Origin: Thermus hydrothermalis
GTDB taxonomy: Bacteria; Deinococcota; Deinococci; Deinococcales; Thermaceae
Direction of reading: 5' to 3'
Assembly: GCF_022760925.1 (NCBI RefSeq)
Contig: NZ_JAKTNT010000008.1
Coordinates: 1 to 64,000, forward strand
Length of the DNA: 64,000 bases
A program made the position numbers and the translations under genes. The notes beneath the pieces were generated by a model that ran no database searches, was not told the origin of the DNA, and was given only the letters and a program-made list of their open reading frames with translations. Positions 42,560-51,964 of this stretch are shown one piece after another. How positions within the stretch are numbered: position 1 is the first letter of the stretch; each line of letters starts with the position of its first letter.

Positions 42560-43909
42560 CTAGACCACCTTGCCCGGGTTCAAGAGGCCCTGGGGGTCAA
42601 GGAGGGCCTTGAGCCTGCGCATCCAGTCCAGGGCGGGGCCGTGCTCTAAGGGGAGGTACTTCCGCTTCCTCAGGCCCACCCCGTGCTCGGCGGTGCAGGT
42701 GCCCCCAAGCTCCAGGGCTTTTTGCACGAGGTTTTCTGCGTAGGCCTCCGCTTTGCCGTAGTCCTCGGGGAGCACGGGGACCAGGGTGTGGAAGTTTCCG
42801 TCCCCCACGTGGCCCAGGATGTTCCCGGTGAGGCCCATCTCCCTTAGAAGCCCTTGGGCGAAGCGCACCATTGTGGGGAGGCGGGAGAGGGGGACGGCGG
42901 TGTCCGTAATCATGAAGCGGTGGCCGGGGAAAAGGTGGACCAGGGCCCAGTAGGCCTGGTGGCGGGCCTCCCACTGCCTTTTCCGTTCCTCCTCCGTCTT
43001 GGCGGCTTCCACCTCCAGGGCCCCCGCTTCCCGCATGATCTCCAGGGCCAAGGCGCTTTCCGCCTCCAGGGCCTCCTTGGTGGAGGAGTGAAACTCCACG
43101 AAAAGGGCTGGGCGCTCGGGGAAGTCCGAGCCCAGGTAGCGGTTGAGCGCCCTTAAGGCGAGCTCGTCCAAAAGCTCCAACCGGGCCACGGGGAGCCCTG
43201 CGGCCATCACCCGGTAGCTGGCCTCCACCGCCTCCTCCACCCCGGGGAAGAAGACCCTGAGGGTGTGGACGTGCTCGGGCAAAGGGTGGAGGCGCAGGGT
43301 GAGGCGGGTGATGACCCCCAAGGTGCCCTCGGAGCCGATGAAGAGGTCCTTTAGGTCGTAGCCGGCGCTCGTCTTGCGCACCCCCCGCCCGAGCTCCAGG
43401 ACCTCGCCGCTCGCCAGGACCACCTGGAGGGCCAGGACATTGGCCCGCATCCCCCCGTAGCGCACCGTGGTGGTGCCGCTGGCGTTGGTGGCCGCCATGC
43501 CCCCCAGGGTGGCGTCGGCCCCGGGGTCCACGGGGAAGAAGAGGCCCGTGCCCTTTAGGGCCTCGTTCAGGGCCTTGCGGGTGAGGCCAGGCTCCACCAC
43601 GGCGAGGAAGTCCTCGGGGCGGACCTCGAGGACCCGGTTCATCCGGGACAGGTCCAGGCTGATGGCCTCGCCCACGGGCAAAAGGGCCCCTTCCAGGCTC
43701 GTCCCCGCCCCGAAGGGGATGACGGCCACCCCCGTTTCCCGGGCCCAGGCGAGGGCCTTTTGCACGTCCCCTACCCCTTCCGGGTAGACCACGGCCAGGA
43801 CCTCCCCTTCCTCCGGGTAGCCCTCGTCCTTGCCGTGGCGCCGCCTTTCGGAAGGGGAGGTTTCCACCTTGCCGGGCAGGAGGCTTTTTAGGGCTTCCAG
43901 CTTGTCCAT
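42560..43909 (-). CDS. FAD-linked oxidase, GlcD / D-lactate dehydrogenase type
   Basis: 449 residues. FAD_binding_4 domain (VAVIPFGAGTSLEGALLP, DPGADATLGGMAATNASGTTTVRYGG) and the C-terminal FAD-oxidase domain ending HVGDGNFHTLVPV and CTAEHGVGLRKRKYL. Oxidises a 2-hydroxyacid such as glycolate or D-lactate. GlcE and GlcF partners are not adjacent, favouring a D-lactate dehydrogenase or stand-alone enzyme. With isocitrate lyase (glyoxylate) and lutABC nearby, a role in C2/C3 hydroxyacid use fits. Confidence 0.9.
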   Translation of the reverse strand: MDKLEALKSLLPGKVETSPSERRRHGKDEGYPEEGEVLAVVYPEGVGDVQKALAWARETGVAVIPFGAGTSLEGALLPVGEAISLDLSRMNRVLEVRPEDFLAVVEPGLTRKALNEALKGTGLFFPVDPGADATLGGMAATNASGTTTVRYGGMRANVLALQVVLASGEVLELGRGVRKTSAGYDLKDLFIGSEGTLGVITRLTLRLHPLPEHVHTLRVFFPGVEEAVEASYRVMAAGLPVARLELLDELALRALNRYLGSDFPERPALFVEFHSSTKEALEAESALALEIMREAGALEVEAAKTEEERKRQWEARHQAYWALVHLFPGHRFMITDTAVPLSRLPTMVRFAQGLLREMGLTGNILGHVGDGNFHTLVPVLPEDYGKAEAYAENLVQKALELGGTCTAEHGVGLRKRKYLPLEHGPALDWMRRLKALLDPQGLLNPGKVV

Positions 43910-43918
43910 GGGGAAAGT

Positions 43919-45163
43919 TTAGTCCGCCTTGGCGTCGGGGAGGAGGGTTTCCGCCTCCCGCACCCCTCGGATAAGGTAGCCCGAAAGCCCAAAGAAGACC
44001 CCCAGTCCCCCGAAGAGGAGGAGCATGAGGGCGATGCCCTCCCCCTGCCCCAAGCGGGGCCCGAAGACCCGGTCGGCCAGGGGCCCGGAAAGGACCATGG
44101 CCAAGGGGGTGGCGAACCAGGCGATCATGCGCCTGGCGGCGAAGACCTTGCCCTGGACGGCGAGGGGCACCTTGGCCTGCCAGATGGCCTGGTTGGAGCC
44201 GTTTAGGAGTGGGATAAAAAACGCCTCCAGGAAGGCCAGGGCCGCCCAGGCCCAAGGGCCCTCCACCACCCCCATGAGGGCCAAGGCCAGGCTGGAGAAG
44301 GCCATGCCCAAGAAGACCCCGTGAACGCGCCGCTTGGGACCGCCCCAAAGGGAGAGGAAAAGCCCCCCCGCCACCCCGCCCAGGCCCGAGGCGGAGCGCA
44401 CCAGGGCCAAGGCGCTTTCGGAAAGCCCCGTCTTGGCCAGGACCATGGCGGGCATCACCGTGGCCGCCAAGGTGGTGAGGAAGTTGATGCCGAAGAACAT
44501 GAGCTGGAGGCCGAGAAGGGGCGGCCTTTGCAGGATGAAGCGGAAGCCAAAAAGGGCCTCCCCCAGGAGGGAGGTCTTTTCCTGGGCCTGGGGTCTTGGG
44601 TTAGGGATGGGCACGAGGAGGAGGGTGGCCACCGCCGTGGCGGTTCCCAAAAGGTCCAAGGCGAAGATGCCCTCTAAGCCCAAGGGCTTGAGGAGGGCCG
44701 CCGCCAGGACCGGGGCCCCCACCCCGGCCAGGGACTCCGCCAGGCTCATCATGCCGCTTGCCCGGGCGTAGTCCTTCTTCTCCAACAGGGCGGAAAGGGC
44801 GGCGGAGAGGGCGGGCCAGTGCAGGCTGGAAAGCGCCCCGGTGAAGGCGGACGCCAGGTAAAGGTGCCCGACCTCGAGGCGGCCCAGAAGGGCCAGGAGA
44901 AGGAGCGTCCCCGTGGCCACCCCTCCCCCCAGGTCCGAGGCCAGCATGGCCCACTTCCGGGGATACCGGTCCACCAGGGCCCCCGCCAGGGGGGAGAGGA
45001 GGATGAGGGGCAGGAAGTGGAAGAAGCCCAAGAGGGAAAGGGTGGTGGCGAGGCCCGTCTTCTGGTAGGCGAAAAGGGTAAGGGCGAACCAGGTCATCTC
45101 CCGGCCCACCAGGGCCAAAGCCTGGCCCGCCCAGAGGAGGCGGAAGGCGGCGAAGCCCGCCAC
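43919..45163 (-). CDS. MFS transporter, MFS_3/enterobactin-exporter-like
   Basis: 414 residues with twelve hydrophobic helices. The motif GALVDRYPRKWAMLASDLG between helices 2 and 3 is the MFS signature, and the family resembles MFS_3 efflux proteins (EntS/DHA3 type). Substrate unknown. The start abuts the stop of the aldo-keto reductase gene and the end lies nine bases before the glcD-like gene. Confidence 0.88.
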   Translation of the reverse strand: MAGFAAFRLLWAGQALALVGREMTWFALTLFAYQKTGLATTLSLLGFFHFLPLILLSPLAGALVDRYPRKWAMLASDLGGGVATGTLLLLALLGRLEVGHLYLASAFTGALSSLHWPALSAALSALLEKKDYARASGMMSLAESLAGVGAPVLAAALLKPLGLEGIFALDLLGTATAVATLLLVPIPNPRPQAQEKTSLLGEALFGFRFILQRPPLLGLQLMFFGINFLTTLAATVMPAMVLAKTGLSESALALVRSASGLGGVAGGLFLSLWGGPKRRVHGVFLGMAFSSLALALMGVVEGPWAWAALAFLEAFFIPLLNGSNQAIWQAKVPLAVQGKVFAARRMIAWFATPLAMVLSGPLADRVFGPRLGQGEGIALMLLLFGGLGVFFGLSGYLIRGVREAETLLPDAKAD

Positions 45164-46123
45164 CTAGGCTTCGCCCCTTAGGATGGCCTCAATCCGCTCC
45201 AGGGCCTCTTGGGGCAGGTCCACCCCGGCCGCCCCCAGGCTTTCCTTGATCTGCTCGGGCCTTGTGGCCCCGGTGATGGCGCTGGAGATCCCGGGAAGCC
45301 GTAGCACCCAGGCCAGGGCCAGCTGGGTGCGGGTGAGGCCGAGCGCCTCCGCCACCTCTTTTAGCTTCAGCACCTTCTTGCGGTTCTCCTCCGTAAGGTA
45401 GCGTTCCCGGAACTGGTCGTAGCGGGCGAAGCGGCTATTCTCGGGGATGCCCTCGTCGTACTTCCCCGTGAGCATCCCTTGGGCCAAGGGGCTCCACACC
45501 ACCAGGCCCAGGCCGAACCGCTCGGCCTCGGGCAGGATCTCGCCCTCCACCCGTTCCCGGTAAAGCATGGAGTACTGGGGTTGCTCCACGATGGGGGGGT
45601 GGAGGCCGTTTTCCCGGGCGAAGGCCACCGCCTCGGCGATGCGGGGGGCGGGCCATTCGGAGGTGCCCCAGTAGAGGGCGTAGCCCTTTTCCACGATGGT
45701 GTGCATGGCGTAGACGATCTCCTCCATGGGCACCTCGGGGTCGTAGCGGTGGGCGAAGAAGATGTCCACGTAGTCGGTCTTTAGCCGCTTGAGGCTTTTG
45801 GTGATGCTCTCCAGGAGGTGCTTGCGGCTTAGGCCCCGGTCGTTGGGGTCCTCGGACATGGGCCAGTAGGCCTTGGTGGAGAGGACCAGGGTGTGCCGGG
45901 GGAACTCCTTAAGCACCTCCCCCATGATCTCCTCCGCCAGGCCCCGGGCGTAGACGTCGGCGTTGTCAAAGAAGTTCACGCCCCCTTCGTAGGCGATTTT
46001 CACGATTTCTCGGACCGTTTCCCTGTCCTTGACCACGTCCCCGAAGGTCACCCAGGCCCCCAGGGAGATCTCGGACACCTTCAGGCCCCACTTGCCCAGT
46101 TTCCGGTAGCGCATCTCGCCCAT
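45164..46123 (-). CDS. Aldo/keto reductase
   Basis: 319 residues. NADPH-dependent (beta/alpha)8 reductase of the YajO/Kv-beta group. Catalytic tetrad visible: Asp in FFDNADVYARG with Tyr, Lys in LVLSTKAYWP, and His in DIFFAHRYDP; C-terminal cofactor site ISSAITGATRPEQIKES. Start ATG 46123 or the ATG three codons later. Substrate unknown. First gene of the co-directional run down to 39 kb. Confidence 0.92.
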   Translation of the reverse strand: MGEMRYRKLGKWGLKVSEISLGAWVTFGDVVKDRETVREIVKIAYEGGVNFFDNADVYARGLAEEIMGEVLKEFPRHTLVLSTKAYWPMSEDPNDRGLSRKHLLESITKSLKRLKTDYVDIFFAHRYDPEVPMEEIVYAMHTIVEKGYALYWGTSEWPAPRIAEAVAFARENGLHPPIVEQPQYSMLYRERVEGEILPEAERFGLGLVVWSPLAQGMLTGKYDEGIPENSRFARYDQFRERYLTEENRKKVLKLKEVAEALGLTRTQLALAWVLRLPGISSAITGATRPEQIKESLGAAGVDLPQEALERIEAILRGEA

Positions 46124-46166
46124 GGCAAGAGGAGTTTACCCCTTGCTCCGGCTGTTGACCAGCGGG

Positions 46167-46376
46167 TCAGTCCCCCTCCACCTCCAAGACCCCGCCTTCT
46201 GCCTGGAAGCCAATGCGCTTGTGGGTGCCGTCGCAGAAGGGCTTGTTGGCCGAGCCCCCACAGCGGCAGAGGAAGACCCGGGGCTTTTCCAAGACCTCTT
46301 CCTTTTCCCCAACACGCACCCGGAAGCGGGTGCCCTCGAGGCGGATGGGCCCGTTTTCCACCAGTTCCAGACGCAT
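46167..46376 (-). CDS. CDGSH iron-sulfur domain protein
   Basis: 69 residues. CxC-x8-CxxxH ligands CRC (37, 39), Cys48 and His52 in FLCRCGGSANKPFCDGTH, the CDGSH [2Fe-2S] site seen in mitoNEET relatives. The short form with an N-terminal strand region and one CDGSH unit is common in bacteria. Function as redox or cluster-transfer protein is not settled. Divergent from the A-type Fe-S carrier gene. Confidence 0.92.
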   Translation of the reverse strand: MRLELVENGPIRLEGTRFRVRVGEKEEVLEKPRVFLCRCGGSANKPFCDGTHKRIGFQAEGGVLEVEGD

Positions 46377-46474
46377 GCTTTCATGGTACTTGAGGTCTTG
46401 GAAGGGGGGTATGGGAGCTACGGCACCTTTCTTTACCCTTGCTGTGCTAAGGTGGAGGGCAAGGAGGTTGGGGG

Positions 46475-46855
46475 ATGGTAGAAACGCAGGAGGCGGTCAT
46501 CCGGATTACCCCGCTAGCGGCGGAAAAGGCCAAGGAGATCCTGGCCCGCTACGGCAAGGAGCATGCGGCCATCCGCGTCTACATCAAGTCCGGAGGGTGC
46601 TCCGGGTTCCAGTACGGCATGGCCGTGGACGAGCGGGAGCTGGAGGGGGACACCTTCGTGGAGATGCACGGGGTGCGCCTGGTGGTGGACCCCATGTCCT
46701 TGCCCTACCTGGTGGGCTCCGAGATTGACTGGGTGGAAAGCCTCATGGGGGGCGGCTTCACCGTGAACAACCCCAACGCCGCCAGCACCTGTGGCTGCGG
46801 CCACTCCTTCCGCACCAAGGACCAGGAGGGCGAGGCCCGCACCTGCGGCCACTAA
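46475..46855 (+). CDS. A-type Fe-S cluster carrier (IscA/ErpA/HesB)
   Basis: 126 residues. Three ligand cysteines Cys42 ([10 protein letters not shown]) and Cys106/Cys108 (STCGCGHSF). Carries Fe-S clusters from the Suf scaffold to target proteins. ATG at 46475 with GGAGG upstream. A hairpin follows the gene. Complements the suf genes at 31-35 kb and the desulfurase at 17 kb. Confidence 0.93.
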   Translation: MVETQEAVIRITPLAAEKAKEILARYGKEHAAIRVYIKSGGCSGFQYGMAVDERELEGDTFVEMHGVRLVVDPMSLPYLVGSEIDWVESLMGGGFTVNNPNAASTCGCGHSFRTKDQEGEARTCGH

Positions 46856-46876
46856 GCCTTTCGCATCGTTATTTGG

Positions 46877-46899
46877 GGGGCCTGGTTTCAGGCCCCTTT
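46877..46899 (+). terminator. Terminator after the A-type carrier gene
   Basis: GGGGCCTG, four-base loop, CAGGCCCC, then TTTACC. It sits between the carrier gene and the promoter of the peptide importer. Confidence 0.7.
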
Positions 46900-46911
46900 A
46901 CCTTTACCCCA

Positions 46912-46939
46912 TTGACCCCCAGAATGGGCGCCGTATAAT
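46912..46939 (+). promoter_or_regulatory. Promoter of the peptide-binding protein gene
   Basis: TTGACC (46912-46917), 16-base spacer, consensus TATAAT (46934-46939). The leader is about 40 bases and ends in AAAGGAGG before the ATG at 46986, as expected for a strongly expressed binding protein. Confidence 0.85.
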
Positions 46940-46985
46940 GACCTCGGCCACTAAGGAGAGTGCCGCACACACGAAAGGAGGCAGT

Positions 46986-48866
46986 ATGAGGAAACTAGGC
47001 AAACTGGCTGTACTCGGTTTAACCGCCATGGGGCTAGCCCTGGCGGGGCCCCAGGACAACAGCTTGGTCATCGGGGCTTCCCAGGAACCCCGGGTGCTGG
47101 CGGGGGACTTCCTCTCCATCATCTCCAACCAGGCCATCAAGAGCGAGATTGAGGGCTATCTCTTCGCCCCCTTCATCGGCTTTAACGCCGACAGCCAGAA
47201 CTTCCCCGTTCTGGCCACCGAGGTGCCCACCCAGCAGAACGGGCGCTTGCGGGTGACGGACATCGGCGGGGGCAAGAAGCGGCTGGAGATGGACCTCACC
47301 ATCCGCCCAGACGCCCGCTGGTCCGACGGCAAGCCCATCACCACCGAGGACGTGCAGTTCTACTTTGAGGTGGGCAAGGCCAAGGGGATGCCCGTCCTGA
47401 ACCCCGACTACTGGGAGCGGGTAAGCCTAAAGGTAAAGGATGCCCGGAACTTCACCGTTATCTTTGAGCCCGCCTACTACTACGACACCTACGGCGGCAC
47501 CTACGGCTCCCCCATCGGCTATGCTCCCAAGCACATCATGGGCGCAGAGTGGGAGAAGGTGAAGGCGGCGGCCCGCAACCTGGACCCCGACAAGGACGCG
47601 GAGAAGCTCAACGAGCTTTACCGCAACTTCTTCCTCAAGTTCTCTACGCCCCAGGCCCTGAACCGGGGGGCCATGGTGTACTCCGGGCCCTTTAAGCTCA
47701 AGCGCTGGGTGCCGGGCAACTCCGTGGAGATGGAGCGGAACCCCAACTTCCCCATCAAGCCGGAAGGTGGGGAGAGCCGCTACGTGCAGAAGGTGGTCTA
47801 CCGCTTCATCCAGAACACCAACTCCCTTTTGGTGGCGGTGATCGGCGGGTCCATTGACGCTACCTCCAGCGTTTCCCTCACCTTTGACCAGGCCAGGAGC
47901 CGCCAGCTCACCTCCCGTGCCCCCGGCCGCTTTGACATCTGGTTCGTGCCCGGGGCCATCTGGGAGCACATTGACATCAACAAGTTTGAGAACTGCCAGA
48001 CCGTGCGCGACCTGGGCCTGAACGACAAGCGCACCCGGCAGGCCATCCTCCACGCCCTGAACCGCGAGGGGCTGGTGAAGGCCTTCTTTGACGGGCTTCA
48101 GCCCGTGGCCCACACCTGGATTGCCCCCGTCAACCCCCTCTTCAACCCCAACGTCCGGAAGTACGAGTTTGACCTGAAGAAGGCAGAGGCCCTCCTGGCT
48201 GAGATGGGCTGGCGCAAGGGCCCGGATGGCATCCTGCAGCGCACCGTGGGCGGGCGCACCGTGCGCTTTGAGATTGAGTACGTGACCACCGCCGGCAACG
48301 CCATCCGCGAGCGCACGCAGCAGTTCTTCGCCGAGGACCTGAAGAAGATCGGCATCGCCGTCAAGATCAACAACGCTCCCTCCGCCGTGGTCTTCGCCGA
48401 CGACTACACCCAGCGGGCTTCGGAGTGCAAGTGGACGGGGATGTTTGAGTTCGCCTGGGTCTCCAACCTGCAGGAGGACGGTGGCCTCTTCCAGTACAGG
48501 AACCTGAACACCGGGGCCATCATGGTGCCCACCAAGGAGAACAACTACCAGGGGCAGAACATCGGCGGCTGGCGGAACGACGAGTTTGACCGCCTCACCA
48601 GCCAGGCGGTGCTGGAGTTCGACGAGGCCAAGCGGAAGCAGCTCTTCGCCCGGGCGCAGGAGATCTGGGCCGAGGAGCTCCCCGCCCTGCCCCTCTACTT
48701 CCGCGCCAACCCCTACGTGGTGCGCCAGGGCCTCGTGAACTACGTGGCCAGCGCCTACTCCGGCGGCTACGGCTACCCCGGCTGGAACGCCTGGGAGATC
48801 GGCTGGGCCAGCCGCGGCGCCGTGAAGAAGTGGGACCAGGCGAAGTACGCGCTTTCCATCCGGTAG
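46986..48866 (+). CDS. Dipeptide/oligopeptide ABC transporter substrate-binding protein
   Basis: 626 residues from the ATG at 46986, with AAAGGAGG upstream. Signal peptide about 1-21 (LAVLGLTAMGLALAG), then an SBP family 5 fold (LTIRPDARWSDGKPITTEDVQFYFE, IDINKFENCQTVRDLGLNDKRTRQAILHALNREGL). Large for the family. Delivers peptides or other ligands to the permeases encoded next. A strong hairpin with a T run after the gene should make it the most abundant product of the operon. Confidence 0.92.
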   Translation: MRKLGKLAVLGLTAMGLALAGPQDNSLVIGASQEPRVLAGDFLSIISNQAIKSEIEGYLFAPFIGFNADSQNFPVLATEVPTQQNGRLRVTDIGGGKKRLEMDLTIRPDARWSDGKPITTEDVQFYFEVGKAKGMPVLNPDYWERVSLKVKDARNFTVIFEPAYYYDTYGGTYGSPIGYAPKHIMGAEWEKVKAAARNLDPDKDAEKLNELYRNFFLKFSTPQALNRGAMVYSGPFKLKRWVPGNSVEMERNPNFPIKPEGGESRYVQKVVYRFIQNTNSLLVAVIGGSIDATSSVSLTFDQARSRQLTSRAPGRFDIWFVPGAIWEHIDINKFENCQTVRDLGLNDKRTRQAILHALNREGLVKAFFDGLQPVAHTWIAPVNPLFNPNVRKYEFDLKKAEALLAEMGWRKGPDGILQRTVGGRTVRFEIEYVTTAGNAIRERTQQFFAEDLKKIGIAVKINNAPSAVVFADDYTQRASECKWTGMFEFAWVSNLQEDGGLFQYRNLNTGAIMVPTKENNYQGQNIGGWRNDEFDRLTSQAVLEFDEAKRKQLFARAQEIWAEELPALPLYFRANPYVVRQGLVNYVASAYSGGYGYPGWNAWEIGWASRGAVKKWDQAKYALSIR

Positions 48867-48884
48867 TCCGGGTGGTATAGTGGG

Positions 48885-48915
48885 GCCCGCTGGGGTTAAC
48901 CCCAGCGGGCTTTTT
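48885..48915 (+). terminator. Intra-operon terminator after the binding-protein gene
   Basis: GCCCGCTGGGG and CCCCAGCGGGC around TTAA, perfectly paired, then TTTTT. It separates the binding protein from the permease genes 25 bases further on. Confidence 0.92.
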
Positions 48916-48940
48916 GGTGCCATAAACGGGAGGTACAACG

Positions 48941-49951
48941 GTGTTTGCCTACACGGTGCGCAGGCTTTTGCAGATGATCCCTTTGCTCTTGGCGGCCAGC
49001 GTGGTGATTTACACCCTCTTGGCCCTACAGCCAGGGGACCCTTTGGAGGAACTTAGGCGGCAAAACCCCCGCATGACGGCGGAGCAGTTTGAGGCCCTGA
49101 AGCGGGCCTACGGCCTGGATAAGCCCCTCCATATTCGCTACTTCAAGTGGCTTTCCCGCGCCGTGCAGGGGGATTTGGGCTATAGCCGTACCTATGGGAT
49201 CCCCGCCGCCGAGTACATCTTTGTCCAGCGCTTGCCCAAAACCCTCCTCCTCTCGGGGCTGGCCCTGACCCTGGCCCTGGTGGTGGCCATTCCCGTGGGG
49301 GTCTTCTCGGCCGTGCGTCAGTATTCCTTGGCGGACTATGTCATCACCTTCCTCTCCTTTGTGGGCTTTTCCATGCCGGTCTTCTTCCTGGGTATCCTCC
49401 TTCTCTACCTCTTTGCCATCTGGCTACCTGACCATATCCCCGGCTTTCCCCGCTTCCCCACGGGGGGTGTTCCCGGGGTGCTTTGGGAGGATGTGCGTTC
49501 GGGTGCGGTGAGCCTTTGGGGGTTTCTTGGCCAGTGGGCCTGGCACCTCGTCCTCCCCGTCATCGCCCTTTCCTCCTTGCAGATGGCCGAGTGGACCCGG
49601 TTTATGCGGGCCTCTCTCCTGGAGGTCCTCTCCCAGGACTACATCCGTACCGCCCGGGCCAAGGGGCTTTCCGAGCGGGTGGTGCTCTACAAACATGCCC
49701 TGAGGAACGCCCTCATCCCCATCGTGACCCTGGTGGGCCTGGCCATCCCGGGGGTTCTGGGCGGGGCCACCATCACCGAGACCATCTTCAGCTACCCGGG
49801 TATGGGGCGGGCCATCTTTGACGCTCTGGTGGAGAAGGACTACAACGTGGCCATGGCCGCCTTGGCCTTCTTGGCCCTAATGACCGCTCTTTTTAACCTC
49901 CTGGCGGACCTGGCCTATGCGGTGGTGGACCCCCGCATCCGCTATAGCTAG
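48941..49951 (+). CDS. Peptide ABC transporter permease, DppB type
   Basis: 336 residues. Six helices. N-terminal TVRRLLQMIPLLLAASVVIYTLLALQPGDP and the EAA loop YIRTARAKGLSERVVLYKHALRNALIPIVT, typical of DppB/OppB. Pairs with the following DppC-type permease; no ATPase genes are present in this window, so these must lie elsewhere. Starts with GTG at 48941. Confidence 0.93.
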   Translation: MFAYTVRRLLQMIPLLLAASVVIYTLLALQPGDPLEELRRQNPRMTAEQFEALKRAYGLDKPLHIRYFKWLSRAVQGDLGYSRTYGIPAAEYIFVQRLPKTLLLSGLALTLALVVAIPVGVFSAVRQYSLADYVITFLSFVGFSMPVFFLGILLLYLFAIWLPDHIPGFPRFPTGGVPGVLWEDVRSGAVSLWGFLGQWAWHLVLPVIALSSLQMAEWTRFMRASLLEVLSQDYIRTARAKGLSERVVLYKHALRNALIPIVTLVGLAIPGVLGGATITETIFSYPGMGRAIFDALVEKDYNVAMAALAFLALMTALFNLLADLAYAVVDPRIRYS

Positions 49952-49960
49952 AGGTGAAAC

Positions 49961-51148
49961 ATGGCGACCGCAACCACATCCGCTAAGCCCAGGACCTTCT
50001 TTAGCCTCTTTTGGCGCCGCTTGCGGCGGCACAAGATGGCCATGGCGGGGCTGGTGGTCATCACCCTCCTCATCCTTATGGCCATTTTTGCCCCCTGGCT
50101 TGCGCCCTACGACCCCACGGCCCAGCCCACGGGGGAGGATGTGGGCCAGTACTACTTCAACCCGCCTTCCCGGGAACACCCCTTGGGCACCGATGACCTG
50201 GGGCGGGACGTCCTGTCCCGCATCATCTACGGCTCGCGCATCTCGCTCCTGGTGGGCTTTGCCGTGGCCTTCTCCAGCGTGATCCTGGGGACCATCATGG
50301 GCACGCTGGCAGGGTACTTCTCCGGGCGCCCCTTGCGGTTTTACCTAGGGCCCTTGCGCCGGGAGCGGGAGGGGTTTTATCCTTGGAGCTTCGCCCTTTG
50401 GCGGGTGGTTTCCTGGTTCCTCTACTACGGGGTGCTTTACTTGGCCCTTTCCATCGCCTGGGCCTTGGCCCAAGACGGCATCCGGGCGGGAAGCGTTGGG
50501 AGCTACCTGGGCTTTGGGCTCACCCTGGCCCTGGTGCTCTGGGCCGCCTGGTATGGGCTTAAGGGCCAGATGCGGCTGGACCTGGACGTGGCCATCAGCC
50601 GCCTCATTGACTTCATGCTCACCATCCCCACCCTGCCTTTGCTCCTGGTGCTTTCCGCCCTCCTCCGGGACCCTGGGGTCAAGGTGGGGCAGTGGGCGCA
50701 AGGGGTGTTTGGGGATGCGGCGAGCGTTTTCATCATCATCACCATCCTGGTGCTTTTCGGTTGGCTGGGCACGGCGAGGCTGGTGCGGGGGAACATCCTC
50801 TCCTTGCGGGAGCAGGACTACGCCACCGCCGCCCAGGCCCTGGGGGCCACGGACGCCCGCATCATGTTCCGCCACCTGGTGCCCAACACCTTGGCCCCCC
50901 TCATCGTCCAGGCTACCCTGCAAGTGGGTGGGGCGATCCTTACGGAGGCGGCGCTTTCCTTCCTGGGCTTTGGCATCCAGCCCCCGGTGGCCACCTGGGG
51001 CAACATGCTGACCAACGCCCAGGAGTACATCTTCACCGCCCCTTGGCTGGCCTTGCCCCCTGGCTTCATGATCTTCATCACCGTCTTGGCCTTTAACTAC
51101 CTGGGGGACGGCCTGCGGGACGCCTTGGACCCGAGGAGCCGGCTTTAG
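49961..51148 (+). CDS. Peptide ABC transporter permease, DppC type with an insertion
   Basis: 395 residues against about 300 usual. The N-terminal DppC helix and HPLGTDDLGRDVLSRIIYGSRISL are standard, as is the EAA loop YATAAQALGATDARIMFRHLVPNTLAPLIV. Between GYFSG (about 122) and DVAISRLIDFMLTIP (about 209) lie about 80 extra residues with two additional hydrophobic stretches (SFALWRVVSWFLYYGVLYLAL and LGFGLTLALVLWAAWYGL, the latter shortened here). The insertion is in frame and of normal composition, so it looks like part of the protein. Confidence 0.9.
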   Translation: MATATTSAKPRTFFSLFWRRLRRHKMAMAGLVVITLLILMAIFAPWLAPYDPTAQPTGEDVGQYYFNPPSREHPLGTDDLGRDVLSRIIYGSRISLLVGFAVAFSSVILGTIMGTLAGYFSGRPLRFYLGPLRREREGFYPWSFALWRVVSWFLYYGVLYLALSIAWALAQDGIRAGSVGSYLGFGLTLALVLWAAWYGLKGQMRLDLDVAISRLIDFMLTIPTLPLLLVLSALLRDPGVKVGQWAQGVFGDAASVFIIITILVLFGWLGTARLVRGNILSLREQDYATAAQALGATDARIMFRHLVPNTLAPLIVQATLQVGGAILTEAALSFLGFGIQPPVATWGNMLTNAQEYIFTAPWLALPPGFMIFITVLAFNYLGDGLRDALDPRSRL

Positions 51149-51163
51149 GAGCCTTAGAGCTTA

Positions 51164-51189
51164 GGGACCGGCTAAAGCCGGTCCCTTTT
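51164..51189 (+). terminator. Terminator between the permease gene and truA
   Basis: GGGACCGGC, TAAA, GCCGGTCCC, TTTT. It ends the importer operon; the hairpin also closes the convergent truA transcript. Confidence 0.88.
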
Positions 51190-51955
51190 ACCTTCTTGGC
51201 ATCAGGCGCTCTTCCGGGTAGGCCGCCTCCACGAAGTAAAGCCCTTGGGGAGGAGCCGAGGGGCCAGCGAGGCGGCGGTCTTGGGTTTCCAGGATGGCCT
51301 TTAGGCTTTCCGGGGGGCGCTTCCCCAGGCCCACCTCCAGGAGGGTGCCCACCATCCCCCGCACCTGGCCCCTGAGGAAGCTGGTGCCCCTGAAATAGAA
51401 GTGGACCTCGAGGCCCCCCTCCCCCTCCACCACAAAGACACGGGCTTCCAAGAGCTCCCTAACCCCCTCCCGCACCTCCTCCTTGGCGAAGCCCAGGAAG
51501 TTGTGCCGCCCTAGGAGGAGGGGCAGGGCTTCCTCCAGGGCCTTCAGGTCCAAGGGGCGCCGAAGCCATAGGACCCGGTGGCGCAGGAGGGGGGAGGGGT
51601 GGGGCCTTACGAGGACCCGGTAGCGGTAGGCGCGCCAAAGGGCGTCCTTGCGGGCGTGGAAGTCCTGGGCCACTTCCCTGGCGGCGAGGACCTTGAGGTC
51701 CTCCGGAAGGAGGCGGTTTAGGGCCTCGGGGACCCGTTCCACGGGGATGGAGCTGAGGAGGTCGGCGTGGAAGGGCATGGCCAAGGCGTGGACCCCAGCG
51801 TCCGTGCGGCCTGCGGCCACCGCCTTGGGAAGGGCGCCGATGGCGGCGAGGGCCTTTTCCAGCTCCCCCTGCACGGTGCGGAGGCCTTCCCTTTGCCGCT
51901 GGAGCCCGGCGAAGTGGGTTCCGTCGTACTCGGCCAGGATGAGGGTGCGGCGCAC
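51188..51955 (-). CDS. truA: tRNA pseudouridine(38-40) synthase TruA
   Basis: 255 residues. Catalytic Asp52 in [22 protein letters not shown] near the N-terminus, and [17 protein letters not shown] near the C-terminus. Modifies U38-U40 in the anticodon arm. Follows fbpC by nine bases and is probably the last gene of the fbp transcript. Confidence 0.96.
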   Translation of the reverse strand: MRRTLILAEYDGTHFAGLQRQREGLRTVQGELEKALAAIGALPKAVAAGRTDAGVHALAMPFHADLLSSIPVERVPEALNRLLPEDLKVLAAREVAQDFHARKDALWRAYRYRVLVRPHPSPLLRHRVLWLRRPLDLKALEEALPLLLGRHNFLGFAKEEVREGVRELLEARVFVVEGEGGLEVHFYFRGTSFLRGQVRGMVGTLLEVGLGKRPPESLKAILETQDRRLAGPSAPPQGLYFVEAAYPEERLMPRR

Positions 51956-51964
51956 GCCTTCAGC

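Noticed and set aside
42597-44348. 583-codon open frame on the minus strand
   Set aside because: Out-of-frame shadow across glcD-like and MFS genes; Gly/Pro/Arg-rich and unlike any protein.
47427-48938. 503-codon open frame on the minus strand
   Set aside because: Antisense to the peptide-binding protein gene; composition is that of a shadow frame.
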